Source: Roseiarcus sp963717215
Lineage (GTDB): Bacteria > Pseudomonadota > Alphaproteobacteria > Rhizobiales > Beijerinckiaceae
Length of the DNA stretch: 64,000 bases
Direction of reading: 5' to 3'
Assembly (NCBI GenBank): GCA_963717215.1
Contig: CAVQVS010000009.1
Coordinates: forward strand, 310,001-374,000
The notes beneath the pieces are model-generated. The model saw only the letters and a program-made list of their open reading frames with translations. It did not search any database and was not told the origin of the DNA. The position numbers and the translations under genes were made by a program. The stretch's first letter is position 1. Every line of letters starts with the position of its first letter. Of this stretch, positions 37,803-47,411 are shown one piece after another.

Positions 37803-37952
37803 CTACGCAACGAAACGCATTAAGCGAGCCGAGCCCTCATTTGCCGACAGTTCGGCTACGACAGGGTCGACGCTCTCGGGCGATATCCTGAACAGTCCCA
37901 GACAGGCTTGGCTGAATTTGAGAATGAGATGAATGGCGCTCGCCACCGCCAT
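37803..37952 (-). CDS. Possible 49-aa protein
   Basis: An ATG on the minus strand at 37952 opens a 49-codon frame beginning MAVASAIHLILKFSQACLGL, hydrophobic at first and then charged. No clear ribosome site precedes it. It is the only candidate in the 480-bp gap between the two small proteins. Confidence 0.25.
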   Translation of the reverse strand: MAVASAIHLILKFSQACLGLFRISPESVDPVVAELSANEGSARLMRFVA

Positions 37953-38122
37953 GGCGCCGAGGGCCTGAGAGTTTTAAAGTATTCGGGTAAATGAACTACG
38001 CGGGCGCCAACATAGCCCCCGCCGCATAGCGGTCACCTCGCAGCTCCAAGCATGTCGCCCTCAAGCTTTCCAACCGCCGGCCAAAACGACTGTCTGCGCC
38101 GCCGCCCTAGTGACAGGCCGGA

Positions 38123-38503
38123 TTAGAGCCCGTTGCCCTCGTGGTTGATTTTCGCCGTCGCCACGTCGTCCATCATGGCGAGAAGCTTGTCTGGGACCGG
38201 CATTGGGGTGCAGGCCTTATCGCCATCGATGAAGAAGATGAGCCCGCCATCATTGCCGTCGACTTTGGCGAGCGCCGCCTTGTCGCCGTAGGGCAGGCCT
38301 GGCGGGGTCAACGGGTTCATCGCGTAGATGCCGCGCAGAAACTCCCACTGCTCAGGCGTCAACTGGATCCATTTCCCGTTGCGCGCCTCTATGGCGTGCT
38401 TTGGCACCGCGACATCGACGCACTGGGCGCTTTCGGCCGCAGAAACGATCTGGGGCAAGACCGCCAAAGCGCCAGCCAACGCCAGGGAACGTATGCTCAA
38501 CAT
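38123..38503 (-). CDS. Small secreted protein of unknown function
   Basis: A 126-aa protein with a signal peptide (LALAGALAVLPQIVSAAE) and a perfect ribosome site (AAAGGAGGTCCTC). The mature domain contains two cysteines (AQCVDV and DKACTP) and the pattern LTPEQWEFLRGIYAMNPLTP then GLIFFIDGDKACTPM, which looks folded. It is probably periplasmic. I do not recognise the family. Both ends are clean and codon use matches the neighbours. Confidence 0.75.
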   Translation of the reverse strand: MLSIRSLALAGALAVLPQIVSAAESAQCVDVAVPKHAIEARNGKWIQLTPEQWEFLRGIYAMNPLTPPGLPYGDKAALAKVDGNDGGLIFFIDGDKACTPMPVPDKLLAMMDDVATAKINHEGNGL

Positions 38504-38757
38504 GAGGACCTCCTTTAAGGTCGGAGCCCTCGCTGGTTGTTTTCCTCGCCTAACGAACTTTCCGATCGTCCTTTTCGTCTATTGACGCGTCACCGAAGCC
38601 AGAACCTTAGCACAACAGGTTTAATCAAGAATTATGCCAGGACCAGGCGCGCTTCTCGGTAGACGATAATTTAAGTGGCCTCATTCGCAAATACGACAGG
38701 CCTCTCGAAATTGTGAGATGAGCGTTGGCTTGCGACATTTCGGTTGGATGGCCGTCT

Positions 38758-39681
38758 CTAGCAGCCGATTGCGACGCCGATCCGCTTGATTTCCCATTCG
38801 AGCGCATCTCCGGTCGTTTCGAGGACCCGGCGCTTAACCTCCTCGCCAAGCGCCTCTAGATCGGCGGCCGTCGCGGCCCCGAGATTGATGAGAAAGTTGC
38901 AATGCATGGTCGACACCTGGGCGCCGCCGAGCCTTAAACCCCGGCATCCGGCTTTATCGATCAGTTCCCAGGCCTTCATTCCCGGCGGATTCTTGAACGT
39001 GGAGCCGCCGGTCTTCTCGCGGATCGGTTGTGAGGCTTCGCGCGCGCGGGTGATACGCTCCATCTCGGCTTCGATCGCCTTGGGCTCGCCGGGGCGGCCC
39101 TGAAATGTTGCGCCGGTGAAGATGACATTGTCCGGCGCCAAGCTACGGCGATAAGAAAAACCCATATCCGCATTTGAAAACACACGCCTGGCGCCGGTGC
39201 GGTCGATCCCGCGCGCTTCGATGAGGGCGTCCTTGATCTCGCCCCCATGCGCGCCGGCGTTCATGACAAGAGCGCCGCCGATTGAACCGGGCACGCCCCG
39301 CAGGAACGCCATTCCATCGATGCCCGCGATTGCGGCGGCCTTGGCCACGTACTGATCCGGCGTCGCAGCTCCGACGGCGATGCGGGAGCCGTCCATGATC
39401 TCGACCGCGCCGAAGGCCCGGCCGCCGAGCCGGATGACGAGCCCGGCCACGCCGCCATCACGCACAATGAGGTTCGAGCCGAGACCGATGGTCGTAACTG
39501 CGATCTCGCGCGGGAGAGCCGAAAGGACATAGGCGAGATCGTCCTCGTCGGCCGGGGAAAACAGGGCCTCAACCGAGCCGCCGACTCGAAACCAGGTGGC
39601 GTCTGCTACAGGAGCGTCGGCGGTGAGGCGTCCGCGCAGATTGGGGGCCCGCGTCTTGATTTCGTCGACCAGGCCGGACAT
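38758..39681 (-). CDS. murB: UDP-N-acetylenolpyruvoylglucosamine reductase
   Basis: A 307-aa MurB, the FAD/NADPH enzyme that makes UDP-N-acetylmuramate. TWFRVGGSVEALFSPADEDD then GLGSNLIVRDGG are the FAD-binding motifs. GVPGSIGGALVMNAGAHGGE is followed by GFSYRRS, and EKTGGSTFKNPPGMKAWELI then IDKAGCRGLRLGGAQVS is the active-site end of the type I enzyme. The start at MSGLVDEI removes a 31-codon extension overlapping murC. It follows murC by 10 bp. Confidence 0.95.
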   Translation of the reverse strand: MSGLVDEIKTRAPNLRGRLTADAPVADATWFRVGGSVEALFSPADEDDLAYVLSALPREIAVTTIGLGSNLIVRDGGVAGLVIRLGGRAFGAVEIMDGSRIAVGAATPDQYVAKAAAIAGIDGMAFLRGVPGSIGGALVMNAGAHGGEIKDALIEARGIDRTGARRVFSNADMGFSYRRSLAPDNVIFTGATFQGRPGEPKAIEAEMERITRAREASQPIREKTGGSTFKNPPGMKAWELIDKAGCRGLRLGGAQVSTMHCNFLINLGAATAADLEALGEEVKRRVLETTGDALEWEIKRIGVAIGC

Positions 39682-39691
39682 CGTCGGCGCG

Positions 39692-41101
39692 TCAGGCTTT
39701 ATCGAGCGCGGCGAGTTCGCCGGGGAGCGCGTAGGCCCATTGCGTGATCGAACCGGCGCCGAGGCAAATGACATAGTCGCTCGGCTTCGCCAGCGAATGC
39801 ACCATGCCCGCCAATTTCTCGGGCGAGGGCACCATCAGCGCGTGACGATGCCCGTGAGCGGCGATCGCAGTCGCCAGCGCCGCCTTGTCGATGCCTTCGA
39901 TCGGCGCTTCGCCGGCCGCATAAACGTCAGCGACGATGACGGTGTCGGCGTCGTTGAAGCAGGTGGCGAAGGCGTCGAACAAGGACGCGAGCCGGGTGAA
40001 GCGATGCGGCTGCACGACCGCGATCACTTTGCCCTCGGTCGCCGCCCGCGCGGCTCTCAACACCGCGGCGATTTCGACCGGATGATGGCCATAGTCGTCA
40101 TAGATGGCGGCGCCATTCCATGTCCCGGTGCGGGTGAAACGCCGGCGGACGCCGCCAAACCCGGCGATGGCCTTGCGGATGACATCGATTGGCGCAGCAA
40201 GTTCGTGAGCGACGGCGATCGCCGCGGTGGCGTTAAGGGCGTTGTGGAGGCCCGGCATCGGGAGCGCCAGATCATCGATGAAGGTCGCGCGGCCGGTGGC
40301 CCGATCCCGGATCAGCGCCGAAAATCGCGTGACGCCGCCGGCTAGGTTCACGTCCATGAGGCGGACATCGGCTTGCGGATTCTGGCCGTAGGTCAAGATT
40401 CGGCGGTCTTCGACCTGGCCGACGAGCTCCTGCACAGTGGGATGATCGAGGCACATGACCGCGAAGCCATAGAAGGGCAGGTTTCCGATCAGCGCGAGAA
40501 AGGCGTCCTTGATGGCGTCGAAGGTCTTGAAGTGATCGAGATGTTCGGGATCGATGTTGGTGACGACGGCGATGTCGGCGGGGAGCTTCAGGAACGTGCC
40601 GTCGCTCTCGTCGGCCTCGACCACCATCCAGTCGCCGGCGCCAAGCCGCGCGTTGGTCCCGTAGGCGTTGATGATGCCGCCGTTGATCACGGTCGGATCA
40701 AGCCCGGCGGCGTCGAGGAGCGTCGCCACCAGCGACGTCGTCGTGGTCTTGCCATGCGTGCCGGCCACCGCCACGCACTGCTTAAGCCGCATCAGCTCGG
40801 CCAGCATCTCGGCCCGGCGGACTACGGGAATTCGCTTCGCGCGCGCCTCGACGACCTCGGGGTTGTCGCGCTTGACCGCGGACGAAATGACGACCACCGC
40901 GGCGGCGCCGAGGTTGGCCTTGTCATGGCCGACAAAGACGGTCGCGCCCTGCTCGCGCAGGCGCTTGACGTTGGCGTTGTCGCTCTGGTCCGAGCCCTGA
41001 ACCTGATGGCCAAGGTTGAGCAGCACCTCGGCGATGCCCGACATGCCTATGCCGCCAATGCCGACGAAATGAATGGGGCCGATCTGGTTCGGCAGTTTCA
41101 T
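39692..41101 (-). CDS. murC: UDP-N-acetylmuramate-L-alanine ligase
   Basis: A 469-aa Mur ligase adding L-alanine to UDP-MurNAc. The N-terminal IHFVGIGGIGMSGIAEVL binds the nucleotide sugar. AVAGTHGKTTTTSLVATLL is the ATP P-loop, EADESDGTFLKL and VTNIDPEHLDHF are Mur-ligase blocks, and YDDYGHHPVEIAAVLRAAR marks the C-terminal domain. It forms an operon with murB, downstream of murU. Confidence 0.97.
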   Translation of the reverse strand: MKLPNQIGPIHFVGIGGIGMSGIAEVLLNLGHQVQGSDQSDNANVKRLREQGATVFVGHDKANLGAAAVVVISSAVKRDNPEVVEARAKRIPVVRRAEMLAELMRLKQCVAVAGTHGKTTTTSLVATLLDAAGLDPTVINGGIINAYGTNARLGAGDWMVVEADESDGTFLKLPADIAVVTNIDPEHLDHFKTFDAIKDAFLALIGNLPFYGFAVMCLDHPTVQELVGQVEDRRILTYGQNPQADVRLMDVNLAGGVTRFSALIRDRATGRATFIDDLALPMPGLHNALNATAAIAVAHELAAPIDVIRKAIAGFGGVRRRFTRTGTWNGAAIYDDYGHHPVEIAAVLRAARAATEGKVIAVVQPHRFTRLASLFDAFATCFNDADTVIVADVYAAGEAPIEGIDKAALATAIAAHGHRHALMVPSPEKLAGMVHSLAKPSDYVICLGAGSITQWAYALPGELAALDKA

Positions 41102-41206
41102 GCTCTCAAACCCCCAGTGGGCCCGTCACCCGCTCGCTCTGCCCGAACAAACTCGACCGCATAAGATGATTCCGTTGATTTGGGAAACGGGGCGTCCCTT
41201 TAGCGC

Positions 41207-41932
41207 TCACAGGGTCGAGCGGTCGATGGCCGTTTCCGCTTCCGCGATGCTCTCCGGCCGCCCGACATGCACCCAGAGGCCATCGAGACGAACGCCGTAG
41301 AGCCGGCCCTTGGCGGCGGCGGCGTGAAAGAATGGGGCGAGGCGGAATACGTCCGCCGTTTCGTTGGCGAACAACTGCGGCTTAAGGATACCCAGGCCGG
41401 TATAGACGAAGGGCGCGACGTGGCGCGGCTCGCGCGGCTGAAGCCGACCGTTATGCGTCATGACGAAATCGCCGGGCCAGTCGACGCCGACTGCGCCGGC
41501 TCCGGCCGCGACCAACAGCAAGATATCCATCGTTTCGGCATCGAAACTCCGGGCCAGGCGCGCGATATTCGAGCGCGGCCCCTCGATCCAGAACGCGTCG
41601 GTGTTGCAGATCAGGAACGGATCCGAGCCGATCAGCGGCAGCGCGCGCTTGATCCCGCCGCCCTGATCGAGCAGCGTTGAACGCTCATCCGAAATGACGA
41701 TCTTTGGCGCCGTGCGCTTGGCGAGATGCGTCTCGATCTGGTCGGCCAGCCAATGCACGTTGACGATCGCGCGCTCGACGCCGTTCTCCGCCAGCCGATC
41801 GAGACAATAATCGATGAGCGCGCGGCCATGCACCTCGACCAAGGGCTTCGGCAGCGTCTCGGTGATTGGCCGCATCCGCGTACCCAGTCCGGCGGCGAAC
41901 ACCAGGGCCGTCTTCGGAACGGGAAGGCTCAT
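41207..41932 (-). CDS. murU: MurU-type nucleotidyltransferase (peptidoglycan recycling)
   Basis: A 241-aa sugar-phosphate nucleotidyltransferase: LVFAAGLGTRMRPITETLPK then PLVEVHGRALIDYCLDRL is the nucleotide-binding signature, and LICNTDAFWIEG holds the metal-binding Asp. It starts 13 bp after a gene with an AmgK-like kinase domain. That pairing is the known AmgK-MurU salvage route, in which MurNAc is phosphorylated at C1 and then made into UDP-MurNAc, bypassing MurA/MurB. The next genes downstream, murC and murB, would use the same product. A mannose-1-phosphate guanylyltransferase role cannot be excluded by sequence alone. Confidence 0.82.
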   Translation of the reverse strand: MSLPVPKTALVFAAGLGTRMRPITETLPKPLVEVHGRALIDYCLDRLAENGVERAIVNVHWLADQIETHLAKRTAPKIVISDERSTLLDQGGGIKRALPLIGSDPFLICNTDAFWIEGPRSNIARLARSFDAETMDILLLVAAGAGAVGVDWPGDFVMTHNGRLQPREPRHVAPFVYTGLGILKPQLFANETADVFRLAPFFHAAAAKGRLYGVRLDGLWVHVGRPESIAEAETAIDRSTL

Positions 41933-41945
41933 CGGGCCTCAGCAA

Positions 41946-43517
41946 TCAATCTTCAGGGTCGGATGTGACCGGCTTTGGGCCCAGCGCCCGCGGAAGGTGG
42001 TTCCGATACCAGAGTGCAAGCGGTTGAAGCAACGGATGGGCAAGGTTGCGCGCGAGGTAGCGCTCGATCCGCGGTAGGTGGCGCAGGTACTCAGGCTTGT
42101 GATCGCGTTTGTCGAGTCGGGCGAAGAGGCCGAGGATCTTGGTGGCCCGCTGGGCGCCCATTGCGGCGTAGGCGGCAGCGAAGCGCTGGGTGTCAAAGGC
42201 AGGATCGACAGCCGTTCTGCGGCGCATGTAGAGGGCGGCGAGACGCATCTCGAGATCCTCCGGCACGTCGACGCGCGCGTCCTGCAACAGCGAAACGACA
42301 TCGTAGGCCGGCGGCCCGATCACCGCGTCCTGAAAATCGATGAGGCCTATCCGCTTCAACCCCTGCCGGTCCGGGAGCCAGTGCAGATTGGGCGAATGAT
42401 AGTCGCGCAGCGTCCAGCTTGTCGGGTCGGCGAGGATCGGCGCCAGGAGTTCGCGCCAGATCGCCAGGAACTGCATGCGGGCGCCCGATGGCGGCGTTAA
42501 TCGGGCGATCGCCGGCGCATACCACTCGTTTACGAGCTCCACTTCGACCAGCATCGCCTCGATGTCGTAGACTGGCGGTTCGTAGGGTTCGTCGCCGGCC
42601 GACAAACTCGACAGCAGTTTGCGTTCGTGCAGATCGGTCAGAAGCGCGATCGCTGGCGCATAACGCGCGCCATCCGGAACGCCGTTTTGGGCGATGGTGG
42701 TTGAGCCGAAGTCTTCGATCAGCGCCAGTCCTTCATCGATGCTGGTGTCGATGACAACCGGGGCCGAGTAGCCGAGCCCGCGCAGGCCCTCGGCCATGGC
42801 GATGAAGGCTCGGATGTCGGGCGACAACTTGGCGATCGCCGCGTAGGGCTTGCCAAAGCGCAGGATGGGCCCGTCCGGCCGTGGCGGAGAGATCATCAAG
42901 ATCGCGGTCTCGCCGGTTGGCTTGGTCAGCCGCTCATAGGCGCGAATGGACGCGTCGCCCTGCAGGAATTCACGGGCAGCGTCACTCCAGCCGGAGCGAC
43001 CCAGCAGCCTTGCGACGCCAAGCGCCAGCGTCAAACGCGGGCGTATCGCCCCGAACCCCCGCAAGGTCAGCAAACGAAAGTCGGGACCGCGTTTCGGATC
43101 AAACCGGATGTCGACTTCGAGCCGGTCCGCGGGCAGCGCTTGCGCGACCTTCTCCGGCCACTCGACGATCGCAATCGCGCCCTCGACGGCTTCATCCCAG
43201 CCCAGATTGGTGAGCTCCGTTGGGCCACGCAGCCGGTAGAAATCGGCGTGAACCACCGGCCCGCGAGAGGCCTCATAAACTTGCATTAATGTGAAAGTCG
43301 GACTCGGCGCTTCGAGCTCCGGGGCCTCGGCAAGGGCGCGGATAAGCCCTCGGGCGAAAGCGGTCTTGCCCGCTCCGAGATCGCCGATGAGAGCGACGAA
43401 ATCGTCGGGCTCAAGCCAAGCCGCCTGCGCCGCGGCGATGGCCAAAGTCGTCGCTTCGTCCGGCGCCTCGAAGCTCCAAACATCCGCTGCGTCTCTTACA
43501 CCCGCGAAACCGTTCAT
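41946..43517 (-). CDS. TsaE-AmgK fusion protein
   Basis: A 523-aa two-domain protein. Residues 1-150 are TsaE (YjeE), the ATPase for N6-threonylcarbamoyladenosine tRNA modification: IGDLGAGKTAFARGLI is Walker A, and SPTFTLMQVYE and HADFYRLRG are family blocks. Residues about 170-523 are an aminoglycoside-phosphotransferase-fold sugar kinase resembling AmgK: GDASIRAYERLT, TSWTLRDYHSPNLHWLPD with the catalytic Asp, and IGLIDFQDAVIGPPAYDV with the metal Asp. It lies 8 bp after divL and 13 bp before murU. Confidence 0.88.
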   Translation of the reverse strand: MNGFAGVRDAADVWSFEAPDEATTLAIAAAQAAWLEPDDFVALIGDLGAGKTAFARGLIRALAEAPELEAPSPTFTLMQVYEASRGPVVHADFYRLRGPTELTNLGWDEAVEGAIAIVEWPEKVAQALPADRLEVDIRFDPKRGPDFRLLTLRGFGAIRPRLTLALGVARLLGRSGWSDAAREFLQGDASIRAYERLTKPTGETAILMISPPRPDGPILRFGKPYAAIAKLSPDIRAFIAMAEGLRGLGYSAPVVIDTSIDEGLALIEDFGSTTIAQNGVPDGARYAPAIALLTDLHERKLLSSLSAGDEPYEPPVYDIEAMLVEVELVNEWYAPAIARLTPPSGARMQFLAIWRELLAPILADPTSWTLRDYHSPNLHWLPDRQGLKRIGLIDFQDAVIGPPAYDVVSLLQDARVDVPEDLEMRLAALYMRRRTAVDPAFDTQRFAAAYAAMGAQRATKILGLFARLDKRDHKPEYLRHLPRIERYLARNLAHPLLQPLALWYRNHLPRALGPKPVTSDPED

Positions 43518-43525
43518 GCCCTCTA

Positions 43526-46129
43526 CTAGACCGATTGCGTCTTGGGGGGCGCCATAAGTTGCGGGCTGACCGCCGCCGACACTCCTACCGGATCGACTGG
43601 AAAGATACAGGTGACCGTCGTGCCCTCCCGGGGCGCTGTGTCGATCAGGACCCGCCCCTGATGCAGTTCGACCATCGCTCTCACGATCGACAGGCCGAGG
43701 CCGGGGCCGCGATGGCGCGAGCCGTTGGGAAAGGTTTCGAACCGCTCGAATACGCGATCGATCATTTCGGGCGGAATGCCCCGTCCGCGATCACTGACCT
43801 TGAATACGATCTCCGCCCCGCGCCGCATCGCAGCCAGCGTCACGGTCTGGCCCCCCTCCGAATAGTTGATCGCGTTCGAGAGAAGATTGAACAAGATCTG
43901 GCGCACCCGGCGGCCGTCCGCGCGCAGCGACCCGACCCCGTCGGTCATGACGATGCGCAACTCTATCGCCGCTTCGCTCAGGCGGTCCTGCACACCCGCC
44001 GCCGCGGCCTTCATCGCCTCGGCGACGTCGACGTCCTCGAGCCTAAGCTCCAGCGCTCCGGCGTCCATCGAGGCAAGGTCGAGAATGTCGTCGATGATGG
44101 CGAGCAGCGCATGCGACGAGTCCGTGATGAATCCTGCATATTCGAGCTGCTTCGGATTGAGCGGGCCAACGCCTCCGCCCGCGAGAAGCTGGGTGAAGCC
44201 GATAATGTTGGTGAGCGGCGTGCGCAGTTCGTAGGAGACGTGATTGACGAAATCATTGCGCAACTTCTCGGCCGCGATGAGAGCCTGATTGCGCTCGGTC
44301 AGCGCTCGCTCGATGTTGACGCCGGCGGTCACATCGAGTGACGTCATGAGGGTCGCTCCGTCCGGCAACGGCAGAGCGGCGCAATCGAGGATGAGCCCGT
44401 CCGTGCGCTCGATTCGCACAGTCCGGTTCTTGCGATGCTCGGGAAGATCGACGATCACCGCCTTAAGCGCGTCGAACAGTCCGGGATCATCGCACAGCGG
44501 CTTGCAGGCGCGCGCGATCTCATCGACATGCGGGCGCTCGCTCAAGACGGCCGGATCGAATCGCCACAGTTCCGCGAACGCCGGGTTGAACAGCTTCATG
44601 CGCCCATCCGCCCCGAACGCCGCCACCCCCTCCTTGAGCGCGTCCAGCGTTTCGCCCTGCACATGGGTGAGTGCGGTCACTTGGGAGGCGAGCGCGTAGC
44701 TCTGCGTCGCATCGTCATAAAGATAGGTGACGCCGCCTTTCGGATTGGGGCTCACGACGACCCGGAGCGCCCGCCCGTCGGGCAGATGCCAGACGGATTC
44801 GCCCGGCTCGATCGCCTGGTAAGCGCTCAATTGCTGCGCCTTCCAGGCGCGGAAGTCGACCTGCTCGGGCAACTGCCTCTTGCTGCGAAGCCAATCGAGG
44901 ATTTCGCCGTCGGTCGGCCCTTGGTCGAGAAAGGCCGGCTCGAGCGACCAGATCTGCCGGTAGGCGGCATTGTACAAGGTCAGCCGCTTGGACTTGTCGA
45001 AAATCGCAACCGCCGTCGAGAGCCGATCGATCATCCGCGAATAGTCATCCTCGTTGCGCTCCATATCCGCTTTCAGCGCCACGATTTCGGAAACGTCGTG
45101 AGCGAGGCCCGCGAAGCCGACCGGGGCGCTCGCCTCGACGGCGTCGAAGGTTCGACGCTCGCCGCCGACGACCGCCGACGCGCGGCGCTTCCAGGCCCCG
45201 GACTCCTTGAGCGCGGATGTTGCTTCGCGGCGCACCGCCGGATCGAATATTTCGCCGCCGGTGGCGATCGCGGCCTCAGCGTCGGGGGCGTCGACAGCTT
45301 GAGCGTAGGCGATGTTGCACCAGGCCAGCCGCCCCGTTGCGTCGCGAGTCCACGCTGGCATGTCTGCCGTCTCGAGCGCTCGGCGCAGGCCGTCCAAAGC
45401 GCCCTCGGATTCAGCGAAGGACTCACGCAATTGCGCCAACTGAAGGCGCTCGCCCGAGACGTCGCGGATGCGCATTACCGCGCTGCCGGACACTGGGCGC
45501 CCATCGAGCTCGAGATGGCGGCCACGAAGGCTGATCACTGCGGCCGCGAAGGCTTCGCCCCGGGTCAGCAATCGCTCTGTCGCCTCCTCAATCTTAGCGG
45601 CGTGGGCCGGATTGAGCCACGAGGCGAAGGCGAGCACGCGCGACGACAGCGGCAAATCGGCGACAAGGGCGAAATCGCCCTCGATCGTCGGCTCCGCGTC
45701 CAGACGCTCCCAGGAGACGAGGATTTGCGGCTCGCTGCGCAACATCAGCGCCGCGCGATCGAGTTTGGCGTTGGTTCGCGCGAGCTCCGTCTCGAGCTCG
45801 ACAACGCGACGCGTCCAGATTTGGCGGCCAACCAGATGAAGGACAGCGGTGATCGTCGCCAGCAGCATCAGCGTCAGGATGACGAGGCCGGCGACATTGG
45901 CCTGGACTGACGCCATGTCGAACGCCAGACGCGCAGGCGCTCCTAACGATTGGGAGAAGTCTTGCGCACACGCCAGCTCACCCGCGAACAGGTATAGCGC
46001 CAAGCCTGCGGCTGACCAGGCGGCGACCGCCCAGTCGAGCCGTCGCGTCCGCTGGCCAATTCCGGAGCGCTTCGGCCCGCTGAGCCCCCGCAACGAATCG
46101 CCTCCTCGAGAGCCTGACGACGATGTCAC
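43526..46129 (-). CDS. divL: DivL-like tyrosine pseudo-histidine kinase
   Basis: An 867-aa membrane sensor. Two helices near residues 33-55 and 80-100 anchor it. Several PAS-like segments follow (TRDATGRLAWCNIAYAQ, AIFDKSKRLTLYNAAYRQIW, FGADGRMKLFNPAFAELWRF). The dimerisation motif reads FVNHVSYELRTPLTNIIGFT: the phosphorylatable His of SHELRTP is Tyr (about residue 633), as in Caulobacter DivL. The HATPase domain keeps the N box (QILFNLLSNAINYS), G1 (VSDRGRGIPPE) and G2 (GPGLGLSIV). DivL promotes CckA kinase activity and reads DivK phosphorylation, setting asymmetric division. It heads the run into tsaE-amgK and murU. Confidence 0.85.
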   Translation of the reverse strand: MTSSSGSRGGDSLRGLSGPKRSGIGQRTRRLDWAVAAWSAAGLALYLFAGELACAQDFSQSLGAPARLAFDMASVQANVAGLVILTLMLLATITAVLHLVGRQIWTRRVVELETELARTNAKLDRAALMLRSEPQILVSWERLDAEPTIEGDFALVADLPLSSRVLAFASWLNPAHAAKIEEATERLLTRGEAFAAAVISLRGRHLELDGRPVSGSAVMRIRDVSGERLQLAQLRESFAESEGALDGLRRALETADMPAWTRDATGRLAWCNIAYAQAVDAPDAEAAIATGGEIFDPAVRREATSALKESGAWKRRASAVVGGERRTFDAVEASAPVGFAGLAHDVSEIVALKADMERNEDDYSRMIDRLSTAVAIFDKSKRLTLYNAAYRQIWSLEPAFLDQGPTDGEILDWLRSKRQLPEQVDFRAWKAQQLSAYQAIEPGESVWHLPDGRALRVVVSPNPKGGVTYLYDDATQSYALASQVTALTHVQGETLDALKEGVAAFGADGRMKLFNPAFAELWRFDPAVLSERPHVDEIARACKPLCDDPGLFDALKAVIVDLPEHRKNRTVRIERTDGLILDCAALPLPDGATLMTSLDVTAGVNIERALTERNQALIAAEKLRNDFVNHVSYELRTPLTNIIGFTQLLAGGGVGPLNPKQLEYAGFITDSSHALLAIIDDILDLASMDAGALELRLEDVDVAEAMKAAAAGVQDRLSEAAIELRIVMTDGVGSLRADGRRVRQILFNLLSNAINYSEGGQTVTLAAMRRGAEIVFKVSDRGRGIPPEMIDRVFERFETFPNGSRHRGPGLGLSIVRAMVELHQGRVLIDTAPREGTTVTCIFPVDPVGVSAAVSPQLMAPPKTQSV

Positions 46130-46376
46130 GCGCCGGCCGGCTGGTCCGCCAACTCTTCGCCTCCGCAGGAAGGTCCGAAATCAGCTCTCAACAGGATTAC
46201 GAAATGTTTGCCGCAAAGTCGTTAACCATGGGCGACCAGCGGAGAAGGACAGTTCGCCGATGGGGCCGCTAGCCCTCGTGGTAAGGGGAGGGCAAGCAAC
46301 AAGATGTGCCGATTTGCGCCTTCCGTCGCAGCCGGAGTGCGTCCATCTTTGTTTAAATTTGTTTGTGATCTCGCAG

Positions 46377-47411
46377 CTATCGCACGAGGCCGAGGATATC
46401 CTTGATCGCGTCCATGTTGGGACGCGCGATCGCGCGCGCCTTCTCGGCCCCCTCGGCAAGGACAGCGTCGGTATGGGCCGGATCGGCCGCGAGGCGCAGC
46501 ATCTCGGCGCGAATCGGCGCGAACTTGTCGATTGTAAGGTCAGCGAGCGCGGTCTTGAACGCCGAGAACTGGCTGCCGCCGAAGCGCTTGAGCACATCGA
46601 CCTTCGTCTCGTCGTTCAGGGCGGCGAAGATGCCAATGAGATTGTCGGCCTCAGGTCGCCCCGAAAGGCCCTCGACCTCGCTTGGCAGCGGCTCGGGGTC
46701 GGTCTTGGCCCGACGAATCTTTTGCGCGATCGTGTCCGCGTCGTCAGTGAGCGCGATATAGGCGTTCTCGGAGGTGTCGGACTTGGACATCTTCTTTGCG
46801 CCGTCGCGCAAACTCATGACGCGGGTGGCCGGTCCCTGGATCAAGGGTTCGGGCAGCGGAAAGTAAGCGTCGCCGTGGCCGTGGGAAGCGATCGACGCGG
46901 CAAAATCTTTGTTGAACTTCTGCGCTATGTCGCGCGCCAGCTCCAAATGTTGCTTCTGATCGTCGCCGACCGGAACGTGGGTCGCGCGATAGACAAGAAT
47001 GTCAGCGGCCATCAGCACCGGATAGTTGTAGAGTCCGACCGACGCGTTCTCCCGGTCCTTGCCCGCTTTCTCCTTGAACTGGGTCATCCGGTTGAGCCAG
47101 CCGAGCCGCGCGACGCAGTCGAGCACCCAAGCGAGTTCCGCATGTTCGGCGACCCGGCTCTGGTTGAAGACGATGTTGGCTTTCGGGTCGATGCCGCAGG
47201 CGAGAAAGGCGGCAGTCACCTCACGCGTCGTGCGGGCAAGCTGCTCCGGCACGTGAGGCATCGTCATCGCATGCAGGTCGACGACGCAATAGATGCAAGG
47301 ATGCGTCTTCTGCATCTCGACGAAGCGCTTGATCGCGCCAAGATAGTTGCCGAGGTGCAGATTGCCTGTCGGCTGAACGCCGGAAAACACGCGCTCGGGA
47401 AACTTGGCCAT
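46377..47411 (-). CDS. trpS: Tryptophanyl-tRNA synthetase
   Basis: A 344-aa class I synthetase charging tRNA-Trp. GVQPTGNLHLGNYLGAIK contains the HIGH-type motif, PVLMAADILVYRATHVPVGD then DQKQHLELARDIA follows, and KKMSKSDTSENAYI is the KMSKS loop. Length matches bacterial TrpS. It lies 240 bp upstream of divL, and both gaps beside it (46130-46376 and 47412-47653) hold no recognised gene. Confidence 0.96.
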   Translation of the reverse strand: MAKFPERVFSGVQPTGNLHLGNYLGAIKRFVEMQKTHPCIYCVVDLHAMTMPHVPEQLARTTREVTAAFLACGIDPKANIVFNQSRVAEHAELAWVLDCVARLGWLNRMTQFKEKAGKDRENASVGLYNYPVLMAADILVYRATHVPVGDDQKQHLELARDIAQKFNKDFAASIASHGHGDAYFPLPEPLIQGPATRVMSLRDGAKKMSKSDTSENAYIALTDDADTIAQKIRRAKTDPEPLPSEVEGLSGRPEADNLIGIFAALNDETKVDVLKRFGGSQFSAFKTALADLTIDKFAPIRAEMLRLAADPAHTDAVLAEGAEKARAIARPNMDAIKDILGLVR

